DNA of 15,019 nucleotides from Nocardioidaceae bacterium (lineage in GTDB: Bacteria > Actinomycetota > Actinomycetes > Propionibacteriales > Nocardioidaceae), in NCBI GenBank assembly GCA_013696365.1, contig JACCYS010000197.1:1-15019 (forward strand), in the 5' to 3' direction. The position numbers were made by a program, and so were the translations under genes. Under the pieces are notes generated by a model. That model saw only the letters and a program-made list of their open reading frames with translations, was not told the DNA's origin and searched no databases. Shown one piece after another: positions 1 to 8,344 of this stretch. The number at the start of each line of letters is the position of its first letter. Positions within the stretch are counted from its first letter, which is position 1.

Positions 1-165
1 CCGACGACGACGAAGCCGACGACGAAGCCCACCACGACGAAGCCCACCACGACCAGGCCCACCACGACCAGGCCCACCACGACCAGGCCCACCACGACCA
101 GGCCCACCACGACCAGGCCCACCACGACCAAGCCCACCACGACCAAGCCCACCACGACCAAGCCC
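1..165 (+). repeat. 15-bp tandem repeat encoding PTTTK/PTTTR
   Basis: About eleven units of period 15 bp (one shortened to 12 bp) run from base 1. Five consecutive units are identical copies of CCCACCACGACCAGG and three are identical copies of CCCACCACGACCAAG. The first units use ACG/AAG codons and are more diverged, so the middle units look recently amplified by slippage. The repeat may continue upstream of the window. Confidence 0.9.
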
Positions 166-261
166 ACGACCTCGAACTCGCCGAATCCCCCTGACCCGCA
201 GCCGACCAGCTCGGCGCCTGCCACGACATCTGGCGGAGCCGGCGGTGGCGGTGGCGGCTGA
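1..261 (+). CDS. C-terminal Thr/Pro/Lys-rich tail of a surface protein, probably a class A penicillin-binding protein (5'-truncated)
   Basis: The frame is open from base 1 to a TGA at 259-261, and only the last 86 residues are visible. Residues 1-55 are tandem PTTTK or PTTTR units (one unit is the shorter PTTK). A Ser/Asn/Pro-rich stretch follows, and the chain ends in a run of glycines. No enzymatic domain is present, so the product cannot be identified from its own sequence. The call rests on synteny: in Mycobacterium the gene before the Rv0051-type glycosyltransferase is ponA1, a bifunctional transglycosylase/transpeptidase with a low-complexity proline-rich C-terminus. A basic, Thr/Pro-rich end would lie outside the membrane, where it could contact acidic wall polymers. 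Alternatives are another exported protein with a Thr-Pro linker. The next gene overlaps this end by 17 nt, suggesting one transcript. Confidence 0.6.
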   Translation, partial: PTTTKPTTKPTTTKPTTTRPTTTRPTTTRPTTTRPTTTRPTTTKPTTTKPTTTKPTTSNSPNPPDPQPTSSAPATTSGGAGGGGGG

Positions 262-1606
262 CGGCGCGGTCGCGCCGTCCCGGGAAGACCCGGTTGTCGC
301 GTCCGGCAGCCATGCCATTGGCGGCCCGGTTGGTGAGCACAATCGTCCACACCCGTGGTGGACCCCGCTGCGGGTAGTCCTGCTGTTGGTCACTGTGGCG
401 GGGATGCTCAATATCGTGCATACCGCCCCCTGCCAGGCCGGTGCTTGGTGGAGCAACGCGGCATACGCCGACCTCTGCTACAGCGATGTCCCGCTCTCCT
501 ACGCCGGGTCCGGTGCCGCCGAGGGTGTGCTGCCGTACACAGACACTGCCTCGCGCTATCCGACCACCACCGATCCGGCGCCGATCGCGGCGCTGTCGTG
601 GTCGGTCGCCACCGCGGGACGTGCCCTCACCGGCAGTGATGACTCTGGTGATCGCGCCACCATGGCAGTGGCAGACCTCGCTCGTGACCGGCAGGTCCAA
701 CGCGAAGCGGTGAACACCTACGGCGTGTACGCGATGGCGATGCTGCTCGCGATGTTGCTGATCGCCGTGCTGCTGGTGCGGCTGTCGGGGTGGCGGCCTT
801 GGGACGGTGCTGCTTTCGCTGCTGCGCCAGTGCTGGTGCTGTCAGCGACCATCGGGTGGGATCTGTTGGGCGTGGCAGCAACGGTTGCCGGTGTTGCTGC
901 CTCTGCTTGCGGCCGACGGGTCGTGGCGGGGATCTGGCTTGGCACGGCAACCGCGGTCGCGGTCTGGCCGTTGGTGGTGCTGGTCGCCATGCTGCCGATC
1001 GCATATCGAACACGGGGCCTGCGGATCTGGGCCGTGGTGTCGGCGGTTACTGCGACGGCGTGGGCAGCCTGGCAACTGCCGGTCCTGGTGCTCGCGACCG
1101 GCACGTGGTGGGGCACCGTGAATCATTCGCTGGACGGTCAAGTCGGCTACGGGTCGCTGTGGCGACTGGCCACCTCGTACGGCGTTCCGGTCTCCTCGGC
1201 GCTGCTTGTGGGTGCGGTGGTTGTCGGGCTCGCCGTGGTCGCGATGGCCGTGCTGGGACTAGCTGTTGCTGCCCGCCGGCCACCGCGCCTGGCCCAGCTC
1301 GTGTTGCTGCTTCTGGTGGGTGGCCTGCTGGTGTGGCCCGTGTACTCTCCCCAGTACGTGCTTTGGCTGCTGCCCTTTGCGGTGCTCGCTCGCCCCCGGT
1401 GGCGAGACTTGCTGATCTGGCAGACCGGTGAGGTCTTCTATCACCTGGCCATCTGGTGGACGCTGGCCGGCGCAACCGCCGACGCCGGGGGGGTCGATGA
1501 CACCTACGCCTTCGCCATCGTCGTCCGGGTTGCCGCTCAACTGTGGCTAGTCGCCACGGTGGCACGCGACGTACTGCATCCCGGACATGACCCCGCGCGC
1601 ACCTAG
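245..1606 (+). CDS. GT87/DUF2029-like polytopic membrane glycosyltransferase (Rv0051-type)
   Basis: A 453-residue integral membrane protein. After a roughly 40-residue polar N-terminus there is a membrane segment at about 43-60 and an extracytoplasmic region of about 100 residues (Cys63 and Cys79 could form a disulfide). A series of hydrophobic segments then runs from about 160 to 440. The motif SPQYVLWLLPF (368-378) is typical of the polyprenyl-phosphate-dependent GT-C families GT87/DUF2029. Such enzymes move sugars from lipid-linked donors onto envelope acceptors outside the membrane; the substrate here is unknown. Position after a probable ponA and on the rpsF-dnaB side matches mycobacterial Rv0051. 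The start is GTG 245 or GTG 251; both overlap the upstream gene and neither has a strong Shine-Dalgarno site, which fits translational coupling. Confidence 0.8.
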   Translation: MAVAADGAVAPSREDPVVASGSHAIGGPVGEHNRPHPWWTPLRVVLLLVTVAGMLNIVHTAPCQAGAWWSNAAYADLCYSDVPLSYAGSGAAEGVLPYTDTASRYPTTTDPAPIAALSWSVATAGRALTGSDDSGDRATMAVADLARDRQVQREAVNTYGVYAMAMLLAMLLIAVLLVRLSGWRPWDGAAFAAAPVLVLSATIGWDLLGVAATVAGVAASACGRRVVAGIWLGTATAVAVWPLVVLVAMLPIAYRTRGLRIWAVVSAVTATAWAAWQLPVLVLATGTWWGTVNHSLDGQVGYGSLWRLATSYGVPVSSALLVGAVVVGLAVVAMAVLGLAVAARRPPRLAQLVLLLLVGGLLVWPVYSPQYVLWLLPFAVLARPRWRDLLIWQTGEVFYHLAIWWTLAGATADAGGVDDTYAFAIVVRVAAQLWLVATVARDVLHPGHDPART

Positions 1607-1644
1607 CCCGGCCCGACCCACCCACCCAGCCGCCCGCGCCGCGA

Positions 1645-1660
1645 GCCACGTAAACGTGGC
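1645..1660. terminator. Candidate bidirectional hairpin between convergent genes
   Basis: A perfect inverted repeat GCCACG-TAAA-CGTGGC (6-bp stem, 4-nt loop) lies in the 89-bp gap between two converging genes that end at 1606 and 1696. There is no T-tract on either strand, so it is at best a weak or Rho-assisted terminator. Confidence 0.4.
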
Positions 1661-1695
1661 GCAGTGGCAGGGCGTGCGGCAGGGGCGGGGCAGGG

Positions 1696-2757
1696 TCAGA
1701 CCAGCTCGACCCGGTCGACGTGAGTGGTGGTGAGGCGTACGCGCACGTCAACCTCGTCGCCGAGATCGGGCACGGCGGCCCCGGCCGGTACGTACACCAG
1801 GCTCACCTGCATGTGCGGCGGCTCGATGAACCAGCGCTGACGCCCGTCGATGACGAAGGGTGACATCGCCAGCCCGGCCGACTCGAGGCCGCCCTTGGCT
1901 AACGCGACCGCACGCTGGCGAGCCGTCCCTGCAGTTGCCGGCGCCTCCAGGGCCACGCCGTGCGCGGTCCCGCCGGCGATCACCATCAGGTGCCCGGCAC
2001 GGGGGAGTGGGCGCTGCCGATAGCCGACCCGCTGCCCACGCCGCACCGCGTGTCGGTCCAGCACGGTCGCCTGCACCTGCAAGGCGCCTCGGTCGCCCAG
2101 CCACAACGCCGTGCCGACCCGCGGGCGCACTCGCAACCCCGGCCGGTCCGCGCGCAACCGAGCCACCTGTTGCGGGTCCAGGTGAGACACCCACAGCGTG
2201 TCGGTGTTCAGCTGGGACGCTGCCAGCACCGCAGACCACTGCTCGGCCTCCGGCTCCCGGTCGCCGACCAGCGGCAGATGCAGGGCCAACCCCTCCAGCC
2301 GCAACCGACCAGCGCGCACCAGACCAGCGGCGGCTGCCAGATCGTGCCGGCCCATGCCGTGCCGCGTCATCGACGTCAACACCTCGACCACGACCCGCGC
2401 TCCGGGGCGCCGGGCTGCCAACGCGGCCAGGTCGTCGAGCCGGCCGACGGTATGCAGGACCCGGTCGTTTCCCATCACATCCGCGGCCGGTCCGGCCAAG
2501 AAGGGTCGCCACGGTGACATCACCAGCACATCGCCGGTGAAACGAGACAGCAGCCCAGGCACCTCCTCATACATCCCGGCCGCGACGGTGTCGACACCGC
2601 TGTCGGCGCCCAGCCACTCGGCTCGCCGGGCCAGGCTGACCAACCCGAAGCCATACCCGTTGCCCTTGGTGACCGGCACCACCCCGTCGTATGCGGCCGC
2701 GGTGCGGCGCAGGTGCGCACGCCAACGGTCGCCATCCACGCGCAGGGTCAGTGGCAT
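1696..2757 (-). CDS. Alanine-racemase-fold (type III PLP) protein linked to FemX
   Basis: A 353-residue protein with the two-part layout of alanine racemases. The N-terminal barrel carries the PLP-lysine motif VTKGNGYGFG (Lys31), matching the VVKANAYGHG motif of Alr. The segment EVLTSMTRHGMG (125-136) resembles the KVDTGMNRLG region. The C-terminal domain has VGYRQ (Tyr246) where Alr has the catalytic tyrosine in a YG motif, and ends with a GDEVDV stretch. It is divergent: the Alr motif CMDQ is replaced by HMQ (315-317), so activity on alanine cannot be assumed. The ATG at 2757 has GGTGAGG just upstream and lies 4 nt after the FemX stop, so the two are co-translated. This implies a role with FemX in peptidoglycan cross-bridge metabolism; that role is inferred. 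A housekeeping alr may exist elsewhere. Confidence 0.75.
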   Translation of the reverse strand: MPLTLRVDGDRWRAHLRRTAAAYDGVVPVTKGNGYGFGLVSLARRAEWLGADSGVDTVAAGMYEEVPGLLSRFTGDVLVMSPWRPFLAGPAADVMGNDRVLHTVGRLDDLAALAARRPGARVVVEVLTSMTRHGMGRHDLAAAAGLVRAGRLRLEGLALHLPLVGDREPEAEQWSAVLAASQLNTDTLWVSHLDPQQVARLRADRPGLRVRPRVGTALWLGDRGALQVQATVLDRHAVRRGQRVGYRQRPLPRAGHLMVIAGGTAHGVALEAPATAGTARQRAVALAKGGLESAGLAMSPFVIDGRQRWFIEPPHMQVSLVYVPAGAAVPDLGDEVDVRVRLTTTHVDRVELV

Positions 2758-2761
2758 GTCC

Positions 2762-3898
2762 TCACCGCCGCCGCAGGTAGAGGTCGAACGCGCGGTAGAG
2801 CAGCGGGTTGAGCGGCAGATCCCACTCACCGGCGTACTCGACGGCCTCGCCGCCGGTGCCCACCTTGAACTGCACCAGCCCCAGATGCGGGTCGTCGGCG
2901 TCCAGAGTGTCGGTGATGCCGCGCAAGTCGTAGACGGTCGCACCGGCCGCACGGGCGTCGCGCATCATCTGCCACTGCACCGCGTTGGAGCCGCGGACCT
3001 CCCGCTTTGCGGTCGATGATGCGCCGTAGGAGTACCAGGCGTGCTCGCCGACTCGCACCAGTGTGGTCGCGGCGACCAGGTCACCGTCGTGCTCGCCGAG
3101 GTAGAGCCGCAGCCGGCCAGGGTCCTCGGCGGTGAGCTCGTCCCACATCAGCTGGAAGTACGCCAGCGGGCGCGGGGTGAACCCGTCACGGCCGGCGGTC
3201 TCGGCGTACAGGGTGTGAAACGCGGCCAGGTCGTCACGGCCTCCGACGCGCACCTCGACGCCCTCTTTGGCGGCCTTCTTGATGTTGCGCCGCCACTGCT
3301 GGTTCATCGCCTTCAGCAACACGTCCTCGTCGCGGTCGGCGAGCGGCACCTGGAAGACGTACTGCGGCTGCCCTGCCGTGAACCCGCCGCCGGTCGCTGC
3401 CTGCAACCGCCAGCCAGCCGCCCGTAGGTGCTCCACCGCGGCGACCCCCCCGCTGTCGGTGACATCGGCCGGTACATCCCCCAGCCGGCCGAGGGCCGGG
3501 TCTGCGATCGCCGCCTTGACCGTCGCTGCCGCCCAGCGGCGCACCGGGACCGGCGGCCCCATCCGCACCGCGAACGCCTTCTGCGCCTTGAGGTGGGCCA
3601 CCATCGGGTCCAACCATGACGCCAACCCGTCGGTCTCTGCGGCACCCGCCCAGTCGATCACCGGCCCCTCGGGCAGGTAGGCCAACGTCCGGCCGATCCG
3701 GGGCAGTGCTCGGTGCAGGACCGACGCGACGCCGACAAGCCGGTCACCGTCGAACCAGCCGAGCGACTCCGCCCGCCACTCTGCCTTGACCCGGCCCCAA
3801 GCCGGGGTCTGCAGAAAGCTCGCCGCCGGCAACGTGCGCAGGTGCTCCGCGTGCGTTGCGGGGTCGATCGTGCGCACCGTGCGGGCAGAGGAGGTCAC
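2762..3898 (-). CDS. FemX/FemAB-family peptidoglycan bridge aminoacyltransferase
   Basis: A 378-residue member of the Fem family (tandem GNAT folds), which transfers an amino acid from aminoacyl-tRNA to the third-position diamino acid of lipid II on the inner membrane face. Family features include FLQTPAWGRVKAEW near the N-terminus, a basic helix with NQQWRRNIKKAAKEGVEVR in the middle, and the C-terminal run WYSYGASSTAKREVRGSNA, then YDLRGI and GLVQFKVGTGGEAVEYAGEWDLPLNP. The start is uncertain. GTG 3898 has no Shine-Dalgarno site but has TAGCCT 8 nt upstream, as in a leaderless transcript. ATG 3949 (395 residues) also lacks one, and GTG 3877 is possible. It lies between nfo and the racemase-like gene on the same strand. 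Which amino acid it adds cannot be read from sequence. Confidence 0.85.
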   Translation of the reverse strand: MTSSARTVRTIDPATHAEHLRTLPAASFLQTPAWGRVKAEWRAESLGWFDGDRLVGVASVLHRALPRIGRTLAYLPEGPVIDWAGAAETDGLASWLDPMVAHLKAQKAFAVRMGPPVPVRRWAAATVKAAIADPALGRLGDVPADVTDSGGVAAVEHLRAAGWRLQAATGGGFTAGQPQYVFQVPLADRDEDVLLKAMNQQWRRNIKKAAKEGVEVRVGGRDDLAAFHTLYAETAGRDGFTPRPLAYFQLMWDELTAEDPGRLRLYLGEHDGDLVAATTLVRVGEHAWYSYGASSTAKREVRGSNAVQWQMMRDARAAGATVYDLRGITDTLDADDPHLGLVQFKVGTGGEAVEYAGEWDLPLNPLLYRAFDLYLRRR

Positions 3899-3906
3899 GC
3901 GCAGCG

Positions 3907-3912
3907 AGGCTA
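3907..3912 (-). promoter_or_regulatory. Candidate -10 (TAGCCT) for a leaderless femX mRNA
   Basis: Read on the minus strand, TAGCCT matches TAnnnT and ends 8 nt before GTG 3898, the spacing expected for transcripts that begin at the start codon, which are frequent in Actinobacteria. No good -35 is seen. nfo upstream could also provide read-through. Confidence 0.25.
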
Positions 3913-4030
3913 GCGGAGCCGGGCGAGCCCGCAGTCGGAGGTGAGGCATTGCGGGGGGCGGCGCACCGCATATGCATCATCGTCTGGTCGGTGACCGCGC
4001 CCACCTAGCCGCGCACCGCCCCGGACGGGC

Positions 4031-4843
4031 TCAGAGCCGCTCGCGCAGCCACTCGATGTCGGCGCCCTGACCATCCGCACCACCCGGCGTCTCGCACACC
4101 ACCGGCGCCGCGGCGGCCCGCACGGCGGCGGTCAGATCGTCGGCGTCGAGCTGCCCGGCACCAAGAGAGGCGTGCCGGTCGGCGCCGGAGTCGAAGGCGT
4201 CCCGGCTGTCGTTGGCATGCACCAAGTCGATCTGCCCGGTGATAGCCCGCACCTGACCCACCACCTCGGACACCGCGATGCCGCCTGCGTGTGCGTGGCA
4301 GGTGTCCAGACAGAACCCCACTCGGCCGGCACCGACCGGGTCGCCCCCAGCGTCGCTGACCGCCTGCCACAGCCGCTCGATGCGCTCCAGCCGCCGGGCC
4401 ATCGCGTTGTCACCGCCGGCGGTGTTCTCGATCAGCAGCGGCACCTTCAGGTCGGCCCGCTCGACGCACTTGGTCCAGTTGTCGAAGCCGACCTGTGGAT
4501 CGTCGCCCTTCAGCACATGCCCGCCGTGCACGATCACCCCTTGGGCGCCGATCTCTGCGGCCAGGTCGATGGTCTGCTGCAGCAGCTTGCGGCTGGGGAT
4601 GCGGATGCGGTTGTTACTGGTCGCCACGTTCAGCACATACGGCGCGTGCACGTAGAGGTGCACGTTTGCAGCCGCCGCGTCAGCGCGCAGCCCGGTAGGC
4701 CCACCTGCATACGACACCGTCGGCTTCTTCCACCCCTGCGGGTCGCCGAGGAAGTGTTGCACGAGGTCGGCGCCGCGCGCGGCTGCCTCGGCGAGCGGGT
4801 CGGCCTGGTCCACGTGGGCTCCGAGTCGCAGCGCGCCAGTCAT
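4031..4843 (-). CDS. nfo: Deoxyribonuclease IV (AP endonuclease, Nfo family)
   Basis: A 270-residue TIM-barrel endonuclease that cuts DNA 5' of abasic sites and some oxidised bases in cytoplasmic base excision repair. All nine zinc ligands known from E. coli Nfo have counterparts in order: His66 (VHAPY), His106 (VHGGH), Glu139 (LIENTAGG), Asp180 and His183 (CLDTCHAHAGG), His209 (LVHANDS), Asp222 and His224 (DRHASLGAG) and Glu251 (CETPGG). Length is normal for the family. The ATG at 4843 lacks a clear Shine-Dalgarno site; a TAGGGT hexamer ends 6 nt before it, so a leaderless message is plausible. It is divergent from the ABC transporter and is followed after 81-132 nt (depending on the femX start) by femX. 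I see no functional link to the wall genes. Confidence 0.95.
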   Translation of the reverse strand: MTGALRLGAHVDQADPLAEAAARGADLVQHFLGDPQGWKKPTVSYAGGPTGLRADAAAANVHLYVHAPYVLNVATSNNRIRIPSRKLLQQTIDLAAEIGAQGVIVHGGHVLKGDDPQVGFDNWTKCVERADLKVPLLIENTAGGDNAMARRLERIERLWQAVSDAGGDPVGAGRVGFCLDTCHAHAGGIAVSEVVGQVRAITGQIDLVHANDSRDAFDSGADRHASLGAGQLDADDLTAAVRAAAAPVVCETPGGADGQGADIEWLRERL

Positions 4844-4849
4844 GGCTGC

Positions 4850-4855
4850 ACCCTA
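4850..4855 (-). promoter_or_regulatory. Candidate -10 (TAGGGT) for a leaderless nfo mRNA
   Basis: On the minus strand TAGGGT lies 6 nt before ATG 4843. A T-rich, TTTTGG-like segment sits about 17 nt further upstream as a poor -35. The absence of a Shine-Dalgarno sequence supports leaderless initiation. Confidence 0.35.
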
Positions 4856-4888
4856 GGAGTCAGTGCCGACAACCAAAAAGGTGTTCCC

Positions 4889-4915
4889 TTGGCTGTCACC
4901 TGAGGGCGCTACGTT
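4889..4915 (+). promoter_or_regulatory. Candidate promoter for the ABC transporter operon
   Basis: TTGGCT (4889-4894) and TACGTT (4910-4915) are separated by 15 nt, shorter than ideal. They lie in the 123-bp divergent gap between nfo and the transporter, about 50 nt before its start. Confidence 0.3.
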
Positions 4916-4966
4916 TACGTCGGGAAAGCGGGGTGGTCGAGCAGACGGCTGCCAGGGGGGAGACCC

Positions 4967-5730
4967 GTGTCGCCAGACACCACGGCCGTGGTGCAGACCG
5001 AGTCCAGGCATGGCGGCGGCGCCGCGGCGAGCGCGCGCAACCTGACCAAGGTCTATGGCAGCGGCCAGACCGAGGTGCGCGCGCTGGACGACGTGTCGGT
5101 CGACTTTTGGCGGGGGCAGTTCACTGCGGTGATGGGCCGCTCCGGGTCGGGCAAGTCGACGCTCATGCACTGCATGGCCGCGCTGGACACCGCCACCAGT
5201 GGCACGGTGCAGGTGGGCGACACCGACCTGGCGGGGCTTTCGGACAAGAAGCTGACGGCGCTGCGACGCGACCAGGTCGGTTTTGTGTTCCAGGCTTTCA
5301 ACCTGGTGCCGACGCTGACCGCACACGAGAACATCACGCTGCCGCTGTCGATCGCCGGCCGCAAGGCCGACCAGGACTGGTACGACACGGTGATCACCGC
5401 GGTCGGGCTCGGCGACCGGCTCGGCCACAAGCCGACCGAGCTGTCCGGCGGCCAGCAGCAGCGGGTGGCCTGTGCCCGGGCGCTGATGAGCCGGCCGGCG
5501 ATCGTTTTCGCCGACGAGCCGACCGGCAACCTCGACTCCGCCGCCAGCGACGAGGTGCTGGGCTTCCTGCGCCGCAGCGTAAAGGAGTTCGACCAGACGA
5601 TCGTGATGGTCACCCACGACCCGACCTCGGCCGCCTGGACCGACCGGGTGATCTTCCTTGCCGACGCACGGTTGTGGATGAGTTGCTCGACCCGACCGCC
5701 GACGCGGTGCTTGAGAAGATGCGGGCCTGA
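4967..5730 (+). CDS. ABC transporter ATPase, MacB/LolD-like (C-terminus frameshifted as written)
   Basis: ATP-binding subunit of a type VII (MacB/LolCDE-like) ABC system. All motifs are intact: Walker A GRSGSGKST (57-65), Q-loop Gln109, signature LSGGQ (159-163), Walker B IVFADE (179-184), H-loop His217. The length loop TLTAHENITLPL is typical of the LolD/MacB group. GTG 4967 follows a strong AGGGGGGAG site. After Asp233 the frame goes wrong: as written it runs to a stop at 5893, deep inside the permease. Adding one G around 5665-5667 restores FLADGTVVDELLDPT and a TGA at 5728-5730, giving 254 residues and a 2-nt gap to the permease. The coordinates given are those of the restored frame. I think a sequencing error is more likely than a real mutation. 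Confidence 0.85.
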
Positions 5731-5732
5731 GC

Positions 5733-8274
5733 GTGCTGCGGGCCGCCTGGCGCAACCTGCTCGCACGCAAACTACGGCTGCTGCTGAGCACGTTCGCAAT
5801 CGTTCTCGGCGTCGGCTTCGTTGCCGGCACCTCGGTGTTCACCGCCACCTTGGGCAACTCCTTCGACGCCATCGTCGACGCCTCAGTCGGTGAGGTGGTG
5901 GTCCGACCGCAGACCGACGGGGACCCTCAGGGTGGGGGCTTCGACGCCAGAACACTGTCAGGAGATCTGGTCGACAAACTCGCCGCCACCGACGGCGCTG
6001 TCCGCGCGGACGGCAACCTGGCCGTTGAGGGCGTCTTCGTGGTCGACCCCGACGGGCAGGTCGTCGGCGGCCAGGGGCCGCCCGGGATCGGCCTGAACTT
6101 CAACGAGGCTCCGAATGCGGCTGGTGAGGTGCCCGGCTCGCTGTCCGGTGGGAGGGCGCCTGAGGGGCCCGACGAGATCGCCCTCGACGTCGGCACGGCC
6201 GAGCGTGCGGGCTACTCCATTGGGGATTCGGTGCCACTGGTGACCGCCAGCACCCGCTCCCAGCTGGAGACAGAGCTGGTCGGCACCTACGAGTTCTCCG
6301 CGGGGCTCAACGGAGCGACGCTGACGTTCTTTGGCACCGACGCCATGCAGAAGATCTTCTTCGACGGCATGACGTCTACACCGACATCTGGGTCACCGGC
6401 GCCGAAGGCACGTCCCCAGAAGAGCTGCGGGACACTGTCGCCGCCGGCCTGCCGCCGACGTCGAGGCACTCACCGGGGACGACGTGGCGCAGGAGCAGAA
6501 GGACGCCATCGGCCAGGTGCTGCAGTTCATCAACATCTTCTTGTACGTGTTCGTGGTCGTCGCGCTGGTCGTCGGCTCGTTCCTCATCGTCAACACGTTC
6601 TCGATCCTGGTCGCCCAGCGGGCCCGCGAGCTGGCCCTGCTGCGCGCCCTCGGTGCTTCGCGCCGGCAGGTGCGCCGGCTGGTGCTGTTAGAGGCATTCG
6701 TGATCGCCCTCGTCGGCTCCACCATCGGCATCGGGGTGGGCTTCGGTATCGCCGGCGGCATCAAGGCAATCTTCGGCGCCATCGGGCTCGATCTGTCCGA
6801 GTCGCCGCTGGTGTTCACCGCGACGACCCTGCTCTGGTCGTACGGCGTGGGCATCGGCGTCACCATGGTCGCGGCGTACCTGCCGGCCAGGCGGGCGGCC
6901 AAGGTGGCGCCGGTGGAGGCGCTGCGCGACGGGGTTGCGATGCCCGAGACCACGATCCGCCGCCGGCTGATCGTCGGCATCGCACTGACCGCGCTGGGCG
7001 CCGGCACGATTGCGGCCGGCCTGATCGGCGAGGGCGGGCGGGCGGCTCTGCTGGTCGGCATCGGCATACTCGCCGTGCTGCTCGGTGTCGCGTTGTCCAG
7101 CCCGGTGATCGGCCGCCCGCTGCTGGCACTCCTGCGGGTGGTCTATCGCCGCACCTTCGGCACGATCGGTCAGCTGTCGGCCGACAACGCACTGCGCAAC
7201 CCGCGCCGCACGGCGGCGACCGCGTCGGCGCTGATGATTGGGCTGGCGTTGGTGGCCACCATGTCCGTGCTCGGCCAGTCGTCGAAGGCGAGCATCGACA
7301 AGATCATCGCCACCAACTTCGCCGCCGACCTGGTGGTCTCGAACGCGATCGGGCAACCGTTCTCCCCGTCGATCGCCGACGATGTCGCCGCTGTCGACGG
7401 CGTGCAGCAGGTAGCGCCGTTCCGCTATGCACCGGGCACGGTGGAAGGCCGCGAGGACTTCATCGCCGCCACCGACCCCGACGCGTTCGCCGACATGGTC
7501 ACGCTGAACCTGCGCGACGGTTCACTCGGCGATTTCACCGGGGGCACCGCGTTGGTCGAGGAGCAGCGCGCCGACGACGAGGGAATCGCCGTGGGGGACA
7601 CCCTCACGTTGCGGTTGCCCAAGGGAGAGCAGGACGTCGACGTTGCGGGCATCTACGAGCAGAACCCGGCCGTCGGCGTCCCATACCTGTTCACCCTCGA
7701 CGAGTTCGTGTCCGGCGGGCTGCGGCCGCAGGACAACTTCGTGTTTGTCTCGCTGGCGGCGGGGGCCACCTTCGAGACTGTGGAGGCCGACGTCGACGAG
7801 GCGGTCGCCGACATCCCGTTGGTGTCGGTCAAGGACCAGGCGGCCTACGCCGAGGAGCAGCGGGCCCCGATCGACCAGCTGCTCTACATCATCTATGCGT
7901 TGCTGGCGCTGGCGATCGTGATCGCCGTGCTCGGGATAGTCAACACTCTCGCGTTGTCGGTGATCGAGCGCACTCGCGAGGTTGGCCTGCTGCGCGCCAT
8001 CGGGATGCAGCGGCGCCAGCTGCGGCGGATGGTGCGGCTGGAGTCGGTGGCCATTGCCGTGCTCGGCGCGGTGCTCGGTGTCGTGATGGGCGTCATCTTC
8101 GGGGTGGTGCTGCAACAGGCGATCGCTGACCAGGGCATCGAGGTGCTGCAGATCCCCTGGCTCCAGCTGGCGGTGTTCGTGGTGGTGGCTGCGCTGGTGG
8201 GGGTTTTGGCTGCGGTGCTGCCGGCGCGACGGGCCGCTCGCCTCGACGTGCTCACCGCCATCGGCACCGAGTAG
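5733..8274 (+). CDS. FtsX-family ABC transporter permease (reading frame broken twice as written)
   Basis: Membrane partner of the upstream ATPase. The first frame starts at GTG 5733 with RAAWRNLLARKLRLLLSTFAIVLGV, a first membrane helix followed by a MacB-like extracytoplasmic domain to about 6370. A 28-codon stretch in a second frame (6371-6456, beginning DVYTDIWVTGAEG) continues it, and a third frame from 6457 (DVEALTGDDVAQEQ) runs to TAG 8272-8274. Two missing bases, each a G from GG, restore about 847 residues. They contain two FtsX domains (about 260-390 and 710-845), each with the typical ARELALLRALG or TREVGLLRAIG turn. Such systems use ATP to drive export or mechanotransmission at the membrane; the substrate is unknown. 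Read literally, the ORFs are 5733-8129, which goes nonsense after about residue 214, and 6484-8274. Confidence 0.8.
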
Positions 8275-8344
8275 CGCCCCCACCCAATCCGTCATCCGCG
8301 CATTTCGTCAGTTCATGGCTTGGTGGCCTCGCGTGAGTTCGCCG

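Noticed and set aside
1..165. CRISPR array
   Set aside because: The repeats are 15 bp, without spacers, and encode an in-frame PTTTK/R tail.
1047..1751. Long minus-strand frames across the glycosyltransferase and other genes
   Set aside because: They are Arg/Pro/Ala-rich readings of high-GC coding DNA with no family signatures or ribosome sites.
1696..2952. Longer frame for the racemase-like gene starting at 2952
   Set aside because: The extra 65 residues lie inside the femX coding region, resemble no racemase, and the ATG at 2757 has a good ribosome site.
5730..5893. ATPase frame continuing to 5893 as a real C-terminal extension
   Set aside because: The added residues are an out-of-frame reading of the permease N-terminus, while one inserted G restores a normal family C-terminus and stop.
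5663..6460. Programmed ribosomal frameshifting in the ABC operon
   Set aside because: No slippery heptamer or downstream pseudoknot is seen, and three sites of the same GG-to-G type fit errors or mutations better.
8275..8344. Terminator between the convergent permease and ccdA genes
   Set aside because: No inverted repeat of more than a few bases and no T-tract could be found.
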